Shown: positions 46,121 to 55,083, numbered from the stretch's first letter. The stretch: 64,000 nt of DNA from Microvirga brassicacearum (GCF_008757455.1 NZ_VCMV01000012.1:4082-68081), one strand, 5' to 3'. Notes: generated from the sequence alone by a model not told the origin. Made by a program: numbers and translations.

Positions 46121-47692
46121 ATGAGCGGCTTTGGATACATCTGGGGTTACGAACGTCCCAAGCAGAAAGAGGCGCGCCATCTTCGTAATATTGCGGTGGT
46201 GGCCGAGGCTCGCCGAGTGGAATTGCGCAGGGCATACGAAGACGGGCTTGCCGCTGTTGATCGGGACGTGAAACTGGAGGAAACCCAGCTTGAGATCGTT
46301 CGGCTGTCATGCCCAGACGGCCGCTATGACAGCGAAATTGCGACGAAAGTGGCCACGAAATTCGGTGTCGTGGCTGCCAGCGTTCCCCCAAAGCGTCCTC
46401 GCGGCAGGCCTCGCATCTATGGCCTGAACGATCCCCGCCCTCCGCGTCCTTCCCGGGCTAAAACGCCTGCGGGTCGTCTCCGAGCCGCCTCGATGCGATT
46501 CGCGGCGAAACGTTCGTCCCGTCGCGCGCCTTCGTGTGAGATATCCGCCATTCCATCGTCCGCTCGCACGTCGGTACCGAAGATCGCCTCAGAGATCGGT
46601 CGTTCTTTGATGGAGTCGACGATCGCTGGCAGCCGTGGTGTGGATGCCATTGAGGCGGATCAGATCCGGATCGAGGTCGCGGTGAGCGATCATTCGATCT
46701 CTGTCGACACTCATATCGACCGTGAGCTGGTCGAGCTGAATTCCGTTGCGCCGGAGACTGTTGAGACTGCGGTGATTGACGCGGCTCTCGCCGAGCCGAC
46801 GGTGGAGGTCGAGGAGCCGAAGCCGAAGGAGCTGATCAGCTTTCTGACGTGCGATCGCGATGACACTGAAGTGGCGATTGATGATTTCGTCGGGTACTCT
46901 GCCCTTCAGCATCATTATTACACGACGCATGAGTTCACGACCATTTCGCGCGGTGAATTCGAGCATCGGCTCGATTATGATTTCACGGATGCTGGTTCGA
47001 TCGAGAAGGCGGCACCTGAAGTTCGGGCATTGTTCAAGGGCTATGGCCTCAGCACCCATTTTCCGACCTATGACCAAAAGCAACCCGAACTCGGGATGAA
47101 GGATGAGGATCTGCTTGAATGGCTAAAGGTGACGCTGTTTGCCCCGCCAAGGGGACACAGCGACCTTGAAAATTATCTTCGGGAATATGACACGCCCCGC
47201 GCTCTTTATCGCATGTTCCGAAGCACGGTCGAACCCGACATTCAGGAAGAGCGGATTCGTGTCGAGGAGGTTTGGCCCGCGATCGACGATCGCCTGTGGT
47301 ATGTCGAGCTCCATTACAATGACTATAAATCCGGCCGGATTTCGTTGGATTGCGCACTCGTGCGGGTGGCATTCGAAGACCACCAGAACTTAGGCAATCT
47401 GTCGGACGAAGCACAGGCAATCTGGGACAAGGTCGTTGACGCCATGAACTGGTTTGACGGTTTCTCCCGTCTGGACATGGCTAAATGGGCGGGTCGTGAT
47501 TTGTCGGTTCCTCACTGGCACAGGACGCATGAGGGGTTCCCGGGATTTATGTACCCCGAGCGGCTTCATCATGCGGTGTTGTCTGACGCATTCCGGGAAA
47601 CCGAGCTTTTTCTTAAATATACGCCCCCGACGGATGATGAGTTGGAAGAGGTCAAGCGGACCATGCCCGACCCATTCCGGGTGCATGACTGA
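46121..47692 (+). CDS. Large unknown protein with an AT-hook
   Basis: 523 residues, not recognised. Residues 1-90 are charged and helical. An AT-hook (KRPRGRPRIYG, 91-101) is followed by a basic Ser/Arg-rich linker to ~170, an acidic linker to ~235, and then a C-terminal folded part (~240-515) rich in aromatic and acidic residues (DFVGYSALQHHYYTTHEFTTISRGEF, EVWPAIDDRLWYVELHYNDY, PHWHRTHEGFPGFMYPERLHHAV). It shares the RGRPR-type DNA-binding hook with the relaxase nearby. No signal or membrane segment. Twin terminators follow. It could be a DNA-binding plasmid maintenance protein; this is a guess. Confidence 0.7.
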   Translation: MSGFGYIWGYERPKQKEARHLRNIAVVAEARRVELRRAYEDGLAAVDRDVKLEETQLEIVRLSCPDGRYDSEIATKVATKFGVVAASVPPKRPRGRPRIYGLNDPRPPRPSRAKTPAGRLRAASMRFAAKRSSRRAPSCEISAIPSSARTSVPKIASEIGRSLMESTIAGSRGVDAIEADQIRIEVAVSDHSISVDTHIDRELVELNSVAPETVETAVIDAALAEPTVEVEEPKPKELISFLTCDRDDTEVAIDDFVGYSALQHHYYTTHEFTTISRGEFEHRLDYDFTDAGSIEKAAPEVRALFKGYGLSTHFPTYDQKQPELGMKDEDLLEWLKVTLFAPPRGHSDLENYLREYDTPRALYRMFRSTVEPDIQEERIRVEEVWPAIDDRLWYVELHYNDYKSGRISLDCALVRVAFEDHQNLGNLSDEAQAIWDKVVDAMNWFDGFSRLDMAKWAGRDLSVPHWHRTHEGFPGFMYPERLHHAVLSDAFRETELFLKYTPPTDDELEEVKRTMPDPFRVHD

Positions 47693-47706
47693 GATCATTT
47701 AAGAGA

Positions 47707-47743
47707 GGGCGGCCATCGCAAAGGTGAACCGCCCTTTCCTTTT
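47707..47743 (+). terminator. First terminator after the AT-hook gene
   Basis: gggcgg...ccgccc stem with a 16-base loop, followed by tttccttttg, 15 bases after the stop codon. Confidence 0.65.
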
Positions 47744-47786
47744 GGGCGAGATCCAGATTTCGGGGTTTGAGCCGATAGGTATGAAA

Positions 47787-47824
47787 AAGGGCGGCCGTTG
47801 TGAGACGGGCCGCCCTTCCCTTTT
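47787..47824 (+). terminator. Second terminator in tandem
   Basis: aagggcggcc paired with ggccgccctt, then cccttttgg. It resembles the first hairpin, so the pair may come from a local duplication. Confidence 0.65.
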
Positions 47825-47953
47825 GGATCGTTCGCTACTGCTTAGCAGCCTTCCGTCAATCGGTCTTTCGCATGTTGCCGCCGAGTAGGCTTCGAGATCT
47901 GCGAGCCCTTTTGTCAGCCAGGCTTTGGCCGTGCGGATCGCATAGTCCTTCAT

Positions 47954-48530
47954 CTCGTCCTTTGCTCGTGAATGTCTTCTTCAGCCGTTGGTCAAAGACC
48001 GTGGCAGAGTAGGCATGCGGCCTTGGGTCGTCACGTGATCGCGATTCTGAGGCGACTGTGAGAGTGCCCGCGGGACTATGGAGCCGCTCACCGTCACCGT
48101 ATAGGGCGTGGGTCCCAGGTCGGGACGGGTCGTTCGGTTGGTGTCTTTTCGGTCATGACCGTTCCATTCGATTTAGACTGCGGCGCTGACCGCATCCGCG
48201 TGTGGCGGATGTTGAGTCGGACCCGGGGTCTGATCACGCGGCGATTTTGATCGCATCCGAGTGATCCCGGAGAAATTGCCTTCGCTCGCATTTCCGTCCT
48301 CGTCGCCTCCAGCCAGATCAGCAGCAGCTTCATTGTTGCCGACATGATCACACTTTCCGTCACCCTCGGTGCCATGCTGGCTGGCGCAAAGCGCGGCGTG
48401 TTCAACCTTTGATCAGCGCCACCGGAGTTACTTGACCCGTGGTACTGGGCTCGCGTCCGGCTGGGCATCGTCCGGCCAAGCAGCTTCATCACCGCCAGCA
48501 GCTTTATCTCTGTCCGGTTTCGCTGATCAA
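47954..48530. other. Gap before VapBC
   Basis: No convincing gene in about 575 bases. A minus-strand frame starting at 47953 (MKDYAIRTAKAWLTKGLADLEAY) has a fair ribosome-binding site but runs back over both terminators. A 132-codon minus-strand frame at 48094-48492 shows no domain. Confidence 0.4.
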
Positions 48531-48938
48531 TTAACGGCGCCCTCCGAACGGGTTCGTTATAGTTAGACCGTCAATCGTCTGGCCGTCGTGCAGGTCCTCG
48601 GAATAAAGGATCGCACACCCCGCGCGGGCGGCAGCAGCAACGATTGAGCTATCGTAAACTGAAAAGCCGCAGCGGCGTCTGATATCAAGAGCTTGATCGT
48701 GAATCTCGACCGTGAGGGGCTCGATGCCACAAAAATGGCGAACCCCGGCCAAGACACTGCGTACCTCGTCAAGATCCATCTTGAGCTTCCGGATCATCAC
48801 GTTGGCGGCTTCGTTGAGTACCTGAACGCTGATTGTCCCACCTTCAGCAAGGAGAGCCTCGGCACGATCAGCCTTGTTCGTATCCGACGACATCAGATAA
48901 AGAATAACATTCGTATCGAGGAAAGGCTTAGCGCTCAT
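48531..48938 (-). CDS. vapC: VapC-type PIN-domain toxin
   Basis: 135-residue PIN ribonuclease: acidic residues in FLDTNVILYL, LNEAANVM and FSVYDSSIVAAA, closing with ILYSEDLHDGQTIDGLTITNPF as in complete members. Overlaps the antitoxin gene by 11 bases. Confidence 0.88.
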   Translation of the reverse strand: MSAKPFLDTNVILYLMSSDTNKADRAEALLAEGGTISVQVLNEAANVMIRKLKMDLDEVRSVLAGVRHFCGIEPLTVEIHDQALDIRRRCGFSVYDSSIVAAAARAGCAILYSEDLHDGQTIDGLTITNPFGGRR

Positions 48939-49158
48939 TGGATTCTAGCCGATCAAACCGGAACCCAGAGGGGAGGCGGCCGCGGAATTGGCGCAAGCGA
49001 GTTAGAATCTCTGCTGCCTCGGGTGTTTTCGATACCTCAAAGGCTCGCTCGCCAGCAACAGCTATCTCGATGTCGTCTCCTTCCTTCAGCTTTAAAGCCT
49101 CGACGACAGCGGCAGGGAGGCGAACCGCCAGTGAGTTTCCCCATTTTGCAACTTGCAT
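48928..49158 (-). CDS. vapB: AbrB/MazE-type antitoxin
   Basis: 76 residues: swapped-hairpin DNA-binding domain (MQVAKWGNSLAVRLPAAVVEALKLKEGDDIEI) followed by a toxin-binding tail (FRGRLPSGFRFDRLESNER). Strong AGGAGG ribosome-binding site. It precedes and overlaps vapC, and a palindromic operator lies 11 bases upstream. Confidence 0.88.
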   Translation of the reverse strand: MQVAKWGNSLAVRLPAAVVEALKLKEGDDIEIAVAGERAFEVSKTPEAAEILTRLRQFRGRLPSGFRFDRLESNER

Positions 49159-49168
49159 GTCATCCTCC

Positions 49169-49198
49169 TAGATATACATCTCTTAGTTTGTATATCTA
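49169..49198. promoter_or_regulatory. VapB operator candidate
   Basis: tagatataca and its perfect inverse tgtatatcta separated by ten bases, just upstream of the vapB ribosome-binding site. The position fits autoregulation by the VapBC complex. Confidence 0.65.
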
Positions 49199-49546
49199 AT
49201 GCGATGGGTTCACAGAGACAAGTGCCCGTCTCAGTATCAGACTGATCGATGCAGCCCGTTCCTGGTCACTTTCGGTTCCTAACCCTGGGAGCCCAAGAGG
49301 GTCAAAGACCGACGAGGTGTGGTCTCCGAGGTCTTTGAGAGCACTCCAGATCACATCACCCCTGAAGAACCTTTTCACTCAAGATCAAAGGTGTCGAATG
49401 AACCCATCCTAACGTCCACGCGGACAGCCCGAGATCCGTCGAGAACAGGAATCCTTCGGCACCGAATGTCTCACCGGTCACGCTCTCGGCCTTAAGGCCG
49501 ATGCGATTCGCAACGCTAGCTTCGACGAGTCACGGTCGTCGGAAAA
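49199..49546. other. Gap between vapB operator and dnaE2 scrap
   Basis: About 350 bases with no recognised gene; may hold further unreadable dnaE2 remnant. Confidence 0.35.
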
Positions 49547-49696
49547 TATGCCTCGGCATGGCTGAAATGCTGGCACCCGGACGTCTTCTGCTGGGTCGTC
49601 AATTCCCAGCTGATGGGCTTCTACGCGCCAGCTCAGATTGTCCGCAATGCGCGCAGTCACGGTGTCGAGGTTGACGTGACATCTATCATTGACTAA
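49547..49696 (+). pseudogene. dnaE2 (error-prone DNA polymerase) fragment
   Basis: About 49 codons: [18 protein letters not shown], then [24 protein letters not shown], ending at TAA 49694. This is a well-known stretch of the DnaE2/ImuC polymerase (usually ..SSWLKCHHPAVF..). Nothing else of the ~1100-residue gene remains. Confidence 0.65.
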
Positions 49697-49725
49697 GTTC
49701 AATAAACTAAGTCTAGAGATTGCCC

Positions 49726-49971
49726 ATGGAAATCGTCAATATTCATAAGGCGAAGACCCATCTCTCCCGCCTCGTCGAGAACGCCGCCAAAGGCGACCCC
49801 TTCGTGATCGCCAAGGCAGGAAAGCCGCTCGTGCGGGTCAGCCCGGTCGACGCTCCGGAGGGCGGGCAGATCCGTCGTCTTGGATTTTTGGAGGGCCATC
49901 TCAAGGTCCCGGACGATTTTGATCAGATCGGCGCCGACGAAATCGCCGCCTTGTTCGGCGCAGAACCGTGA
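49726..49971 (+). CDS. Phd/YefM-family antitoxin
   Basis: 81 residues: EIVNIHKAKTHLSRLVENAAKGDPFVIAKAGKPLVRVSPV is the classic prevent-host-death N-terminal domain; the C-terminal tail (GFLEGHLKVPDDFDQIGADEIAALFG) binds the toxin. Start ATG 49726. Its stop overlaps the GTG start of the PIN toxin. Confidence 0.88.
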   Translation: MEIVNIHKAKTHLSRLVENAAKGDPFVIAKAGKPLVRVSPVDAPEGGQIRRLGFLEGHLKVPDDFDQIGADEIAALFGAEP

Positions 49972-50363
49972 AACTCTTGCTCGACACGCATGTCCTGCTC
50001 TGGGCCGCCGGAATGCCGGACAGACTTTCCGACGCGGCGCGGGCACTTCTCGACGATCCTGTCAACGAGCTGATGTTCAGTGCCGCGAGCCTGTGGGAGA
50101 TCGCCATCAAACGCGGGCTCGGCCGGCCCGACTTCGTGGTCGAGCCGCGGCTCCTGCGTCGCGGCCTCCGTGACAACGGTTACGGCGAACTGCCGGTCAC
50201 CAGCGAGCATGCCGTCTCGATCGAAAGCCTGCCGCCGATTCACAAGGATCCGTTTGACCGCATGTTGATCGCTCAGGCGACGGTGGAAGGGATTGCTCTG
50301 GTGACCGCCGATGCGATCGTGGCGACATATCCAGGACCCATCCGGCTGGTCGGACCGCGGTAA
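49968..50363 (+). CDS. PIN-domain toxin partnered with Phd antitoxin
   Basis: 131-residue VapC-like ribonuclease: LLLDTHVLLWAAG, SAASLWEIAIKRGLG, PFDRMLIAQATVEGIALVTADAIV. GTG start overlapping the antitoxin stop by four bases. Complete. Confidence 0.88.
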   Translation: MKLLLDTHVLLWAAGMPDRLSDAARALLDDPVNELMFSAASLWEIAIKRGLGRPDFVVEPRLLRRGLRDNGYGELPVTSEHAVSIESLPPIHKDPFDRMLIAQATVEGIALVTADAIVATYPGPIRLVGPR

Positions 50364-50438
50364 GATTGTCCAGCCGCCGGACAATCGGCCGAGCTTATCG
50401 GAAGGCTCGGCGACGCCGGGACGATCGCCGGCAACCGG

Positions 50439-50684
50439 TCAATCAGCCAGAAGTCCCACCTCGCGCATGGCAGCTTCAAAGATGGTCCGTGCGTTTTCGA
50501 GCTCGCCCCTGCCCTGCAAGACGTCATGACAGGCCTTCATGGCGGTGCGGACAAGGTGGTCGCCCTGCGCCATCCCGGGAACCTCGTAGAGCAGGATTTC
50601 GGCCGCCTCGTCGACCCGGGAAACGATGCGGCGGCCTGCTCTGGTACAGACCACCACCGGCCCTGAGAATGCCTGTCCTGTCAT
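50439..50684 (-). CDS. DUF982 protein
   Basis: 81 residues with the DUF982 layout: IVSRVDEAAEILLYEVPGMAQGDHLVRTAMKACHDVLQGRGELENARTIFEAA, a small alpha/beta domain found mostly in rhizobia, frequently on plasmids, in many copies. Function unknown. First gene of the unrecognised cluster that extends to 59836. Confidence 0.75.
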   Translation of the reverse strand: MTGQAFSGPVVVCTRAGRRIVSRVDEAAEILLYEVPGMAQGDHLVRTAMKACHDVLQGRGELENARTIFEAAMREVGLLAD

Positions 50685-50808
50685 GGCGCTATTCTACCAC
50701 GATGCCGGCGGAAAGCTGCGTCCCGGCTGGGACTAACCCTTTCGGACCTGACGGCCGCCGGCAGCGATGCAGTGACGTCAAGACTGTCCAACCGGCAGGC
50801 AGTGGCAG

Positions 50809-51027
50809 TCAATCGCTCCCCTTACCAGGCTGCCCGGCCTCTTGGTCGATCCAGGTGAAGGCTTTTGCCAGCAGCGCCTCGCGGTCGGAGGCGAGGATGA
50901 CCACCGGGCGCTCGCGGCGGCGGGCGACGAAGGCGATCCAGTCGGCGGCAGTGCGCCGGAGCCGGATCTTGTGGCCCTGGTGTTCGACGAGCTCGACCAC
51001 GCGCTCGCCCTCCGGATGATTGCTCAT
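50809..51027 (-). CDS. Small hypothetical protein
   Basis: 72 residues (VVELVEHQGHKIRLRRTAADWIAFVARRRERPVVILASDREALLAKAFTWIDQEAG). It is compact and has a good coding look, but I do not recognise it. Lies downstream of the exported protein gene on the same strand. Confidence 0.5.
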   Translation of the reverse strand: MSNHPEGERVVELVEHQGHKIRLRRTAADWIAFVARRRERPVVILASDREALLAKAFTWIDQEAGQPGKGSD

Positions 51028-51138
51028 CCCCTGCCCCTTATCGACTCATTCACGTTGCCGCAGTCCTTGACTGCTGTTGCCGCGGAGTAAACGGGGCCGA
51101 CGACGGTTTGTCGAGGCCGGTTCGCTGACTTTGCCCAT

Positions 51139-51639
51139 TCACGGCAGCGAGCTTCTGGCCGGAACCTTCAGCACGCTCTCCCCGCTCTCCGCCTCCATGA
51201 ACTGTCCATCGGTCGGGATGACGAAGCCGCTGCCCATCGGCGGCAGCCGGCGCAGTCGCCGGCAGGCAATTGTCGCGGTGACGTCCGCACGCTGTTCCGA
51301 TCCGACCAGCCTTGTCGCCTGTCTGGAGGAGTCGATCCGGCCGGTGATGACGAGGCGCTGGTCGGGAAAGGTCCAGCGAAAACGGCCTTCGCGCTCCTCC
51401 CACGATCCCCGCCATCGTCCCGCCGGCGCGCGGGAGGTATCAAACAGATAGGGACTGACCGCACCGTTCTGAATCTCGCCACCGCCGACGCCGCCATCGG
51501 CGTGAAACACGATGACAAAGCGGGACTGGTCACTCGCCCGGCTGCAGTGCCACAGGGTGTCAGAAAGCGAGGCGCCGTTCGCCGCCCCAGCCGGCAGTGT
51601 GAGGAAAAGAGCCACGATGGCAGCGGGCAAGCGGTTCAT
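51139..51639 (-). CDS. Hypothetical exported protein
   Basis: 166 residues with a clear signal peptide (MNRLPAAIVALFLTLPAGAANGA); start taken at ATG 51639. Two cysteines (LWHCSRAS and IACRRL) might form a disulfide. The mature part is beta-rich (RFVIVFHADGGVGGGEIQNG, RFRWTFPDQRLVITGRI), suggesting a lipocalin-like or beta-barrel fold. Not recognised. Confidence 0.6.
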   Translation of the reverse strand: MNRLPAAIVALFLTLPAGAANGASLSDTLWHCSRASDQSRFVIVFHADGGVGGGEIQNGAVSPYLFDTSRAPAGRWRGSWEEREGRFRWTFPDQRLVITGRIDSSRQATRLVGSEQRADVTATIACRRLRRLPPMGSGFVIPTDGQFMEAESGESVLKVPARSSLP

Positions 51640-51935
51640 CAAAGCGGGGGTCCATCGGAAGGCGGAAATGTAGGCAGATCTCACAGGACACGGGCAAGCG
51701 CTCCTTCCTGCGGGTCATGTGCGTTGACTACGCGCAAATCTCGCAAATTCTCGACATTTGCCTGCGGCAAAACCGGTAGCGCTACGCCCCAAGTGCCGTG
51801 GCGCAAAGAATCCCAAACAGGTCAGCCCACTCTCGGGGCGGGAGCTGATCCGAAATAACCGCTTCCCGCACGGCCTTCCGTTACGCTACGCTTTATCGAA
51901 ACGGGTCGCTGGCACAGCCACGACCGACCTCTGGG

Positions 51936-52622
51936 ATGGAAAGCAAAAACCGGATGAGCCAGCGCATCTTCCTCGTTGCGGCGCCGTTTGCCCGCCTCGC
52001 TGCCCGCGCCGAAGGCGGTTCAAGGATCATGGAGGGGCATTTTCCAGTCACGCCGGAGCGCGGCACCTCGGTCGAGATCGCCGGCGAGACGGCGTCCCTC
52101 ATCGTGACAAGCACCCTCGATGGCAGCGCTGATCGCACCGAAATCCCGCGTGCTCATGCCGACGCGCTGATGGCGGTCACCGCAGGGCGCATCGATTGCC
52201 TGCAAACCAGCCTGATGCTTGACCGCCGCCCGGTGCGGCTGAGCCGTATCGTTACGCCGGGGCTTCTCGACCTCGTCACCGTCGACTTTGACAGTGACGA
52301 AGAAGCCCGCGCCTTCGCGCCGCCGGACTGGTTCGGGCCCGAGGTCAGCGACGACGCGGGTTATCGCAGCGGCACCCTCGCCTTGCAGGGCCTGCCGGAG
52401 GCGCGCGAGATCACCGTCAGCAATGCCGGACTCGACAGCCTGCTCGATACGCTTGAGAACCGCGCCTCGCGCCAGGCTGCCCGGGCCCTGACGGCGCCGG
52501 TCGAGAGGCCGCGCCCGGCTCCGGAGCGCAAGCCGGCGGAGACCGACGATCCCGAGGTCACGAAAATCGAGGACGACGTCATCCGTGAGCTCGCCCGCTC
52601 GCTGCAGCCGCAGCGCCGGTGA
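51936..52622 (+). CDS. CYTH-fold protein without the CYTH signature
   Basis: 228 residues. The order resembles CYTH (triphosphate tunnel) proteins: a short first strand, IMEGHFPV, a strand with TASLIVTSTL, RTEIPRAHADAL, and a diagnostic end PPDWFGPEVSDDAGYRSGTLALQGLP. The EIERKFLV signature of active enzymes reads MSQRIFLV here, and the Lys/Arg/Glu residues lining the tunnel are mostly replaced (LIVTST for LTVK; LVTVDFDSDEEA for EvEf). It is probably not a triphosphatase or cyclase. A ~70-residue charged tail follows. Start 51936 or 51954. Confidence 0.6.
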   Translation: MESKNRMSQRIFLVAAPFARLAARAEGGSRIMEGHFPVTPERGTSVEIAGETASLIVTSTLDGSADRTEIPRAHADALMAVTAGRIDCLQTSLMLDRRPVRLSRIVTPGLLDLVTVDFDSDEEARAFAPPDWFGPEVSDDAGYRSGTLALQGLPEAREITVSNAGLDSLLDTLENRASRQAARALTAPVERPRPAPERKPAETDDPEVTKIEDDVIRELARSLQPQRR

Positions 52623-52761
52623 CCCTCGCCACACGATGACGGAGCGCATATTCCCGCAGCGGCTTGCCGACAGCTTCGGCCAAAAGGCTTTGGCATGAGG
52701 CCGCGCGGCGGCTAAGACCACCCTCCACAAACCACAAACAAAAGGTCGATCAGGAGCGATC

Positions 52762-53418
52762 ATGGGACGCGGAAATTCGCATCGGGAGCGCGACCGCTCC
52801 AGCACCCGCCATGCCGAGGATTCATGGGGCGACGCGCCGCCGTCTCCGCCACCGGTGCGACCGAGACTGCCGTCGACGTCCCTGCCGGAGGCCGGCGCCG
52901 GCGTGACGGCTCGGGTCAAGTGGTTCAATCCCGACAAGGGATTCGGTTTTGTCGCCCTCGCCGACGACTTGGGCGAGGCGTTTCTGCCGGCGCGAGCGCT
53001 CGAGGCAGCCGGTTACCGCAGCCTTGAGCCCGGCGTCACCATTGTCGCCCGCCTGAATCCCGGTCCGAAAGGTCCGCAGGTGGCCGCGATCATCAGCGTC
53101 GATTCCAATACCGCCGCACCCGAGCCGCGGCGGCTGCTCCGTCCTGACCGGCCCGCCTTTCTCGGGCGGGAACGGCATCCTCAACCAGAATCGAGCACGG
53201 GAGCCGCAACTCCCGACCGCGACGGTATCGTCAAATGGTTCGATCCCGTCAGGGGCTTTGGCTTTGTCACCGTCGCGGGTGAGCCCAAGGACCTATTTGT
53301 GCATGTCTCGGTCCTGCAGAGGACTGGCATCAGTGCCGTCGCGCCGGGCCAACCGGTTCGGGTTGCAGTGATGGCGGGCCGCAAGGGCAATGAGATCGGC
53401 GCGCTCAGCCTACTCTGA
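52762..53418 (+). CDS. Double cold-shock-domain protein
   Basis: 218 residues: a ~45-residue Pro/Arg-rich lead, a first cold-shock domain (ARVKWFNPDKGFGFVALADD), a linker, and a second (GIVKWFDPVRGFGFVTVAGEPKDLFVHVSVLQRTG). The second has normal RNP1 and RNP2 (LFVHVS). In the first, RNP2 is changed to AFLPARAL, so RNA binding through that face may be weaker. Twin-CSD proteins are typical of alphaproteobacteria. Start at ATG 52762, after AGGAGCGATC. Confidence 0.85.
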   Translation: MGRGNSHRERDRSSTRHAEDSWGDAPPSPPPVRPRLPSTSLPEAGAGVTARVKWFNPDKGFGFVALADDLGEAFLPARALEAAGYRSLEPGVTIVARLNPGPKGPQVAAIISVDSNTAAPEPRRLLRPDRPAFLGRERHPQPESSTGAATPDRDGIVKWFDPVRGFGFVTVAGEPKDLFVHVSVLQRTGISAVAPGQPVRVAVMAGRKGNEIGALSLL

Positions 53419-53515
53419 TCGATCCGACGATCTGGCGTCGCCGCTGCGTTGTGGCTCGTGGTCTGTCCCCTCACCGCTTGCAACTCCGCGGCACGGGTTT
53501 TCTCGTTCATGACCG

Positions 53516-53767
53516 TCAAGGGGTCGCGGCATCGCCGGGATTGCGATCGCCGGCGATGCCGAGCCAGGCGCGAATTTCCTCGAGTGTCGCGAATTCATGT
53601 TCGAGCTCGCGGAATGGCGCCGGCCGCTCGGCCGGCGGCAGATCGCGCAAAAGCTCGACAAACCAGCGCACCTGCTCGCCCGAGGTGCGAACGACGCTGC
53701 CGATGATGCGGCTATCGTAATGAAGATCATAGCTTCCCGGCGCGAGTCGGGTCAGGGAATAGGGCAT
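53516..53767 (-). CDS. Small hypothetical protein
   Basis: 83 residues (MPYSLTRLAPGSYDLHYDSRIIGSVV..., WFVELLRDLPPAERPAPFRELEHEFATLEEIRAWLG). Looks coding and soluble; not recognised. Opposite strand to the cold-shock gene. Confidence 0.5.
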   Translation of the reverse strand: MPYSLTRLAPGSYDLHYDSRIIGSVVRTSGEQVRWFVELLRDLPPAERPAPFRELEHEFATLEEIRAWLGIAGDRNPGDAATP

Positions 53768-53945
53768 CGCCGGTTTATGAGCCTTTCGCGACGATCGGCA
53801 AGCGCGAATGGGACGTGGCAGAGGCCGCGGGCGTTCTCAGAGGCGACCGATTCCGGTATGGTCCGATTCGACGACAATCTGTCATGCTGGCGGCGCCGCG
53901 CTTGGCGACTCGCCACAAACCTGTCCTTCGACTGGATATTGCCCG

Positions 53946-54323
53946 TTGAACGATGCCGTCGCCGACGCCCGTCAGATCAAGCTCGCGCTCGATCGCGCCC
54001 GCAGCCGGATCCTGGGTTACACCGGTCTTGACGCCGGAGACGATCTGATCGGCGCGGTGCTCGCCGCCTGTGCCGACGCCGCCTTCGGGGTCGCGCCGCA
54101 TTCCGAGCTCGAGGAAGCCCAGCGCGGGATCGCCGCTCGGTGTCGGCGGCTGGTCGATGTCACGAATCGCTTTGTTGTCCGCGATTTCGAGCTGATCGCG
54201 CTGTCACGGCGGCGGGCGATCGCCGCCGTCGATGTGTTTCAGGACGTGATCACCGGCGGCCATAAGGGCGGCGTGGCCCCTCAGCTGTCTGCAGCAGGCC
54301 TGCTCCGCGAGCGGGCGCGCTAG
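53946..54323 (+). CDS. Hypothetical helical protein
   Basis: About 125 residues, mostly alpha-helical (ARQIKLALDRARSRILGYTG, DDLIGAVLAACADAAFGV, RRRAIAAVDVFQDVITGG). The TTG start is uncertain and no strong ribosome-binding site is seen. Not recognised. Confidence 0.45.
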   Translation: MNDAVADARQIKLALDRARSRILGYTGLDAGDDLIGAVLAACADAAFGVAPHSELEEAQRGIAARCRRLVDVTNRFVVRDFELIALSRRRAIAAVDVFQDVITGGHKGGVAPQLSAAGLLRERAR

Positions 54324-54362
54324 GCAGCCTCGCCCTGCGCGATGCGATCACCCAATCTTCAT

Positions 54363-54857
54363 TCAGGAAAGCGGCGTCTTCCAGGGCCCATAGGAGACAT
54401 AGGCCAGCTGGATAAAGAGCAGCTGCAGGGTCTTCTGTTGCGCGATCCGCATCTCTTGCGGTGCGCCGGTCCTGGTGTCGTAGAGAAGCGTGCAGCTTTG
54501 TCCGGTCTGATCGAAGCGGGTGTGATGCCACATCAGGTCGATGCGGATCTCGCCCGGCGCATGGGTCACCTCATAGCCGCCGATGCGGTGGACCGGCGGC
54601 GCCTTCAGCGCGATGCGTCGTTCCCTCCCCTCCTCGGTCATCGTCACATCGCCGATTCCGGCGGCCTCGCCCTTGAAGTGGCGGCCCGGGCTCATGAGGG
54701 TCCCGATAAACGAGAACTTCGCGGCCCGCGTCACCGGAACAAGGTCAATCAACCGGCGCGCGTCGGCGGACGAAAATGTGGCGCCGTCAGTGACGAGACG
54801 GTCGATGAGCGCGTTCGCCTCAAGCCGCGCCGCATGATCAAGACTGGGGCCGGTCAT
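54363..54857 (-). CDS. Hypothetical protein
   Basis: About 164 residues, start placed at ATG 54857. Features: DHAARLEANALIDRLVTDGATFSSADARRLIDLVPV, MWHHTRFDQTGQSCTLLYDTRTG, and a C-terminal LQLLFIQLAYVSYGPWK that is hydrophobic but short for a membrane helix. Not recognised. Same strand as the ClpB-like gene upstream, about 225 bases away. Confidence 0.5.
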   Translation of the reverse strand: MTGPSLDHAARLEANALIDRLVTDGATFSSADARRLIDLVPVTRAAKFSFIGTLMSPGRHFKGEAAGIGDVTMTEEGRERRIALKAPPVHRIGGYEVTHAPGEIRIDLMWHHTRFDQTGQSCTLLYDTRTGAPQEMRIAQQKTLQLLFIQLAYVSYGPWKTPLS

Positions 54858-55083
54858 CGGCGGAGCCTTGCCGGGTTCGGTGCGGACTGCAGCGGGCAAA
54901 AGCTGATGGTGGAGGGTGTCATGGAGACTCTTCTTTGAAACATGGAATGGTTCACCGCGATCGCGAGCGCAAGGCGTTTCGCTGTTGGCGCGGCTTGGTG
55001 ATCGGTCCGGGAATCGAAACGTGCTGGTTTTGGCTCGGGCGACATGACTTTCTCGCCGGATGCCTCAAACGAGCGTCTTACTC

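Noticed and set aside
47699..47953. Minus-strand small gene starting MKDYAIRTAKAWL
   Set aside because: A fair ribosome-binding site, but it reads across two strong terminator hairpins of the opposite gene; left as a possibility only.
48094..48492. 132-codon minus-strand frame
   Set aside because: No domain or start signal and Met/Arg-rich composition typical of antisense frames.
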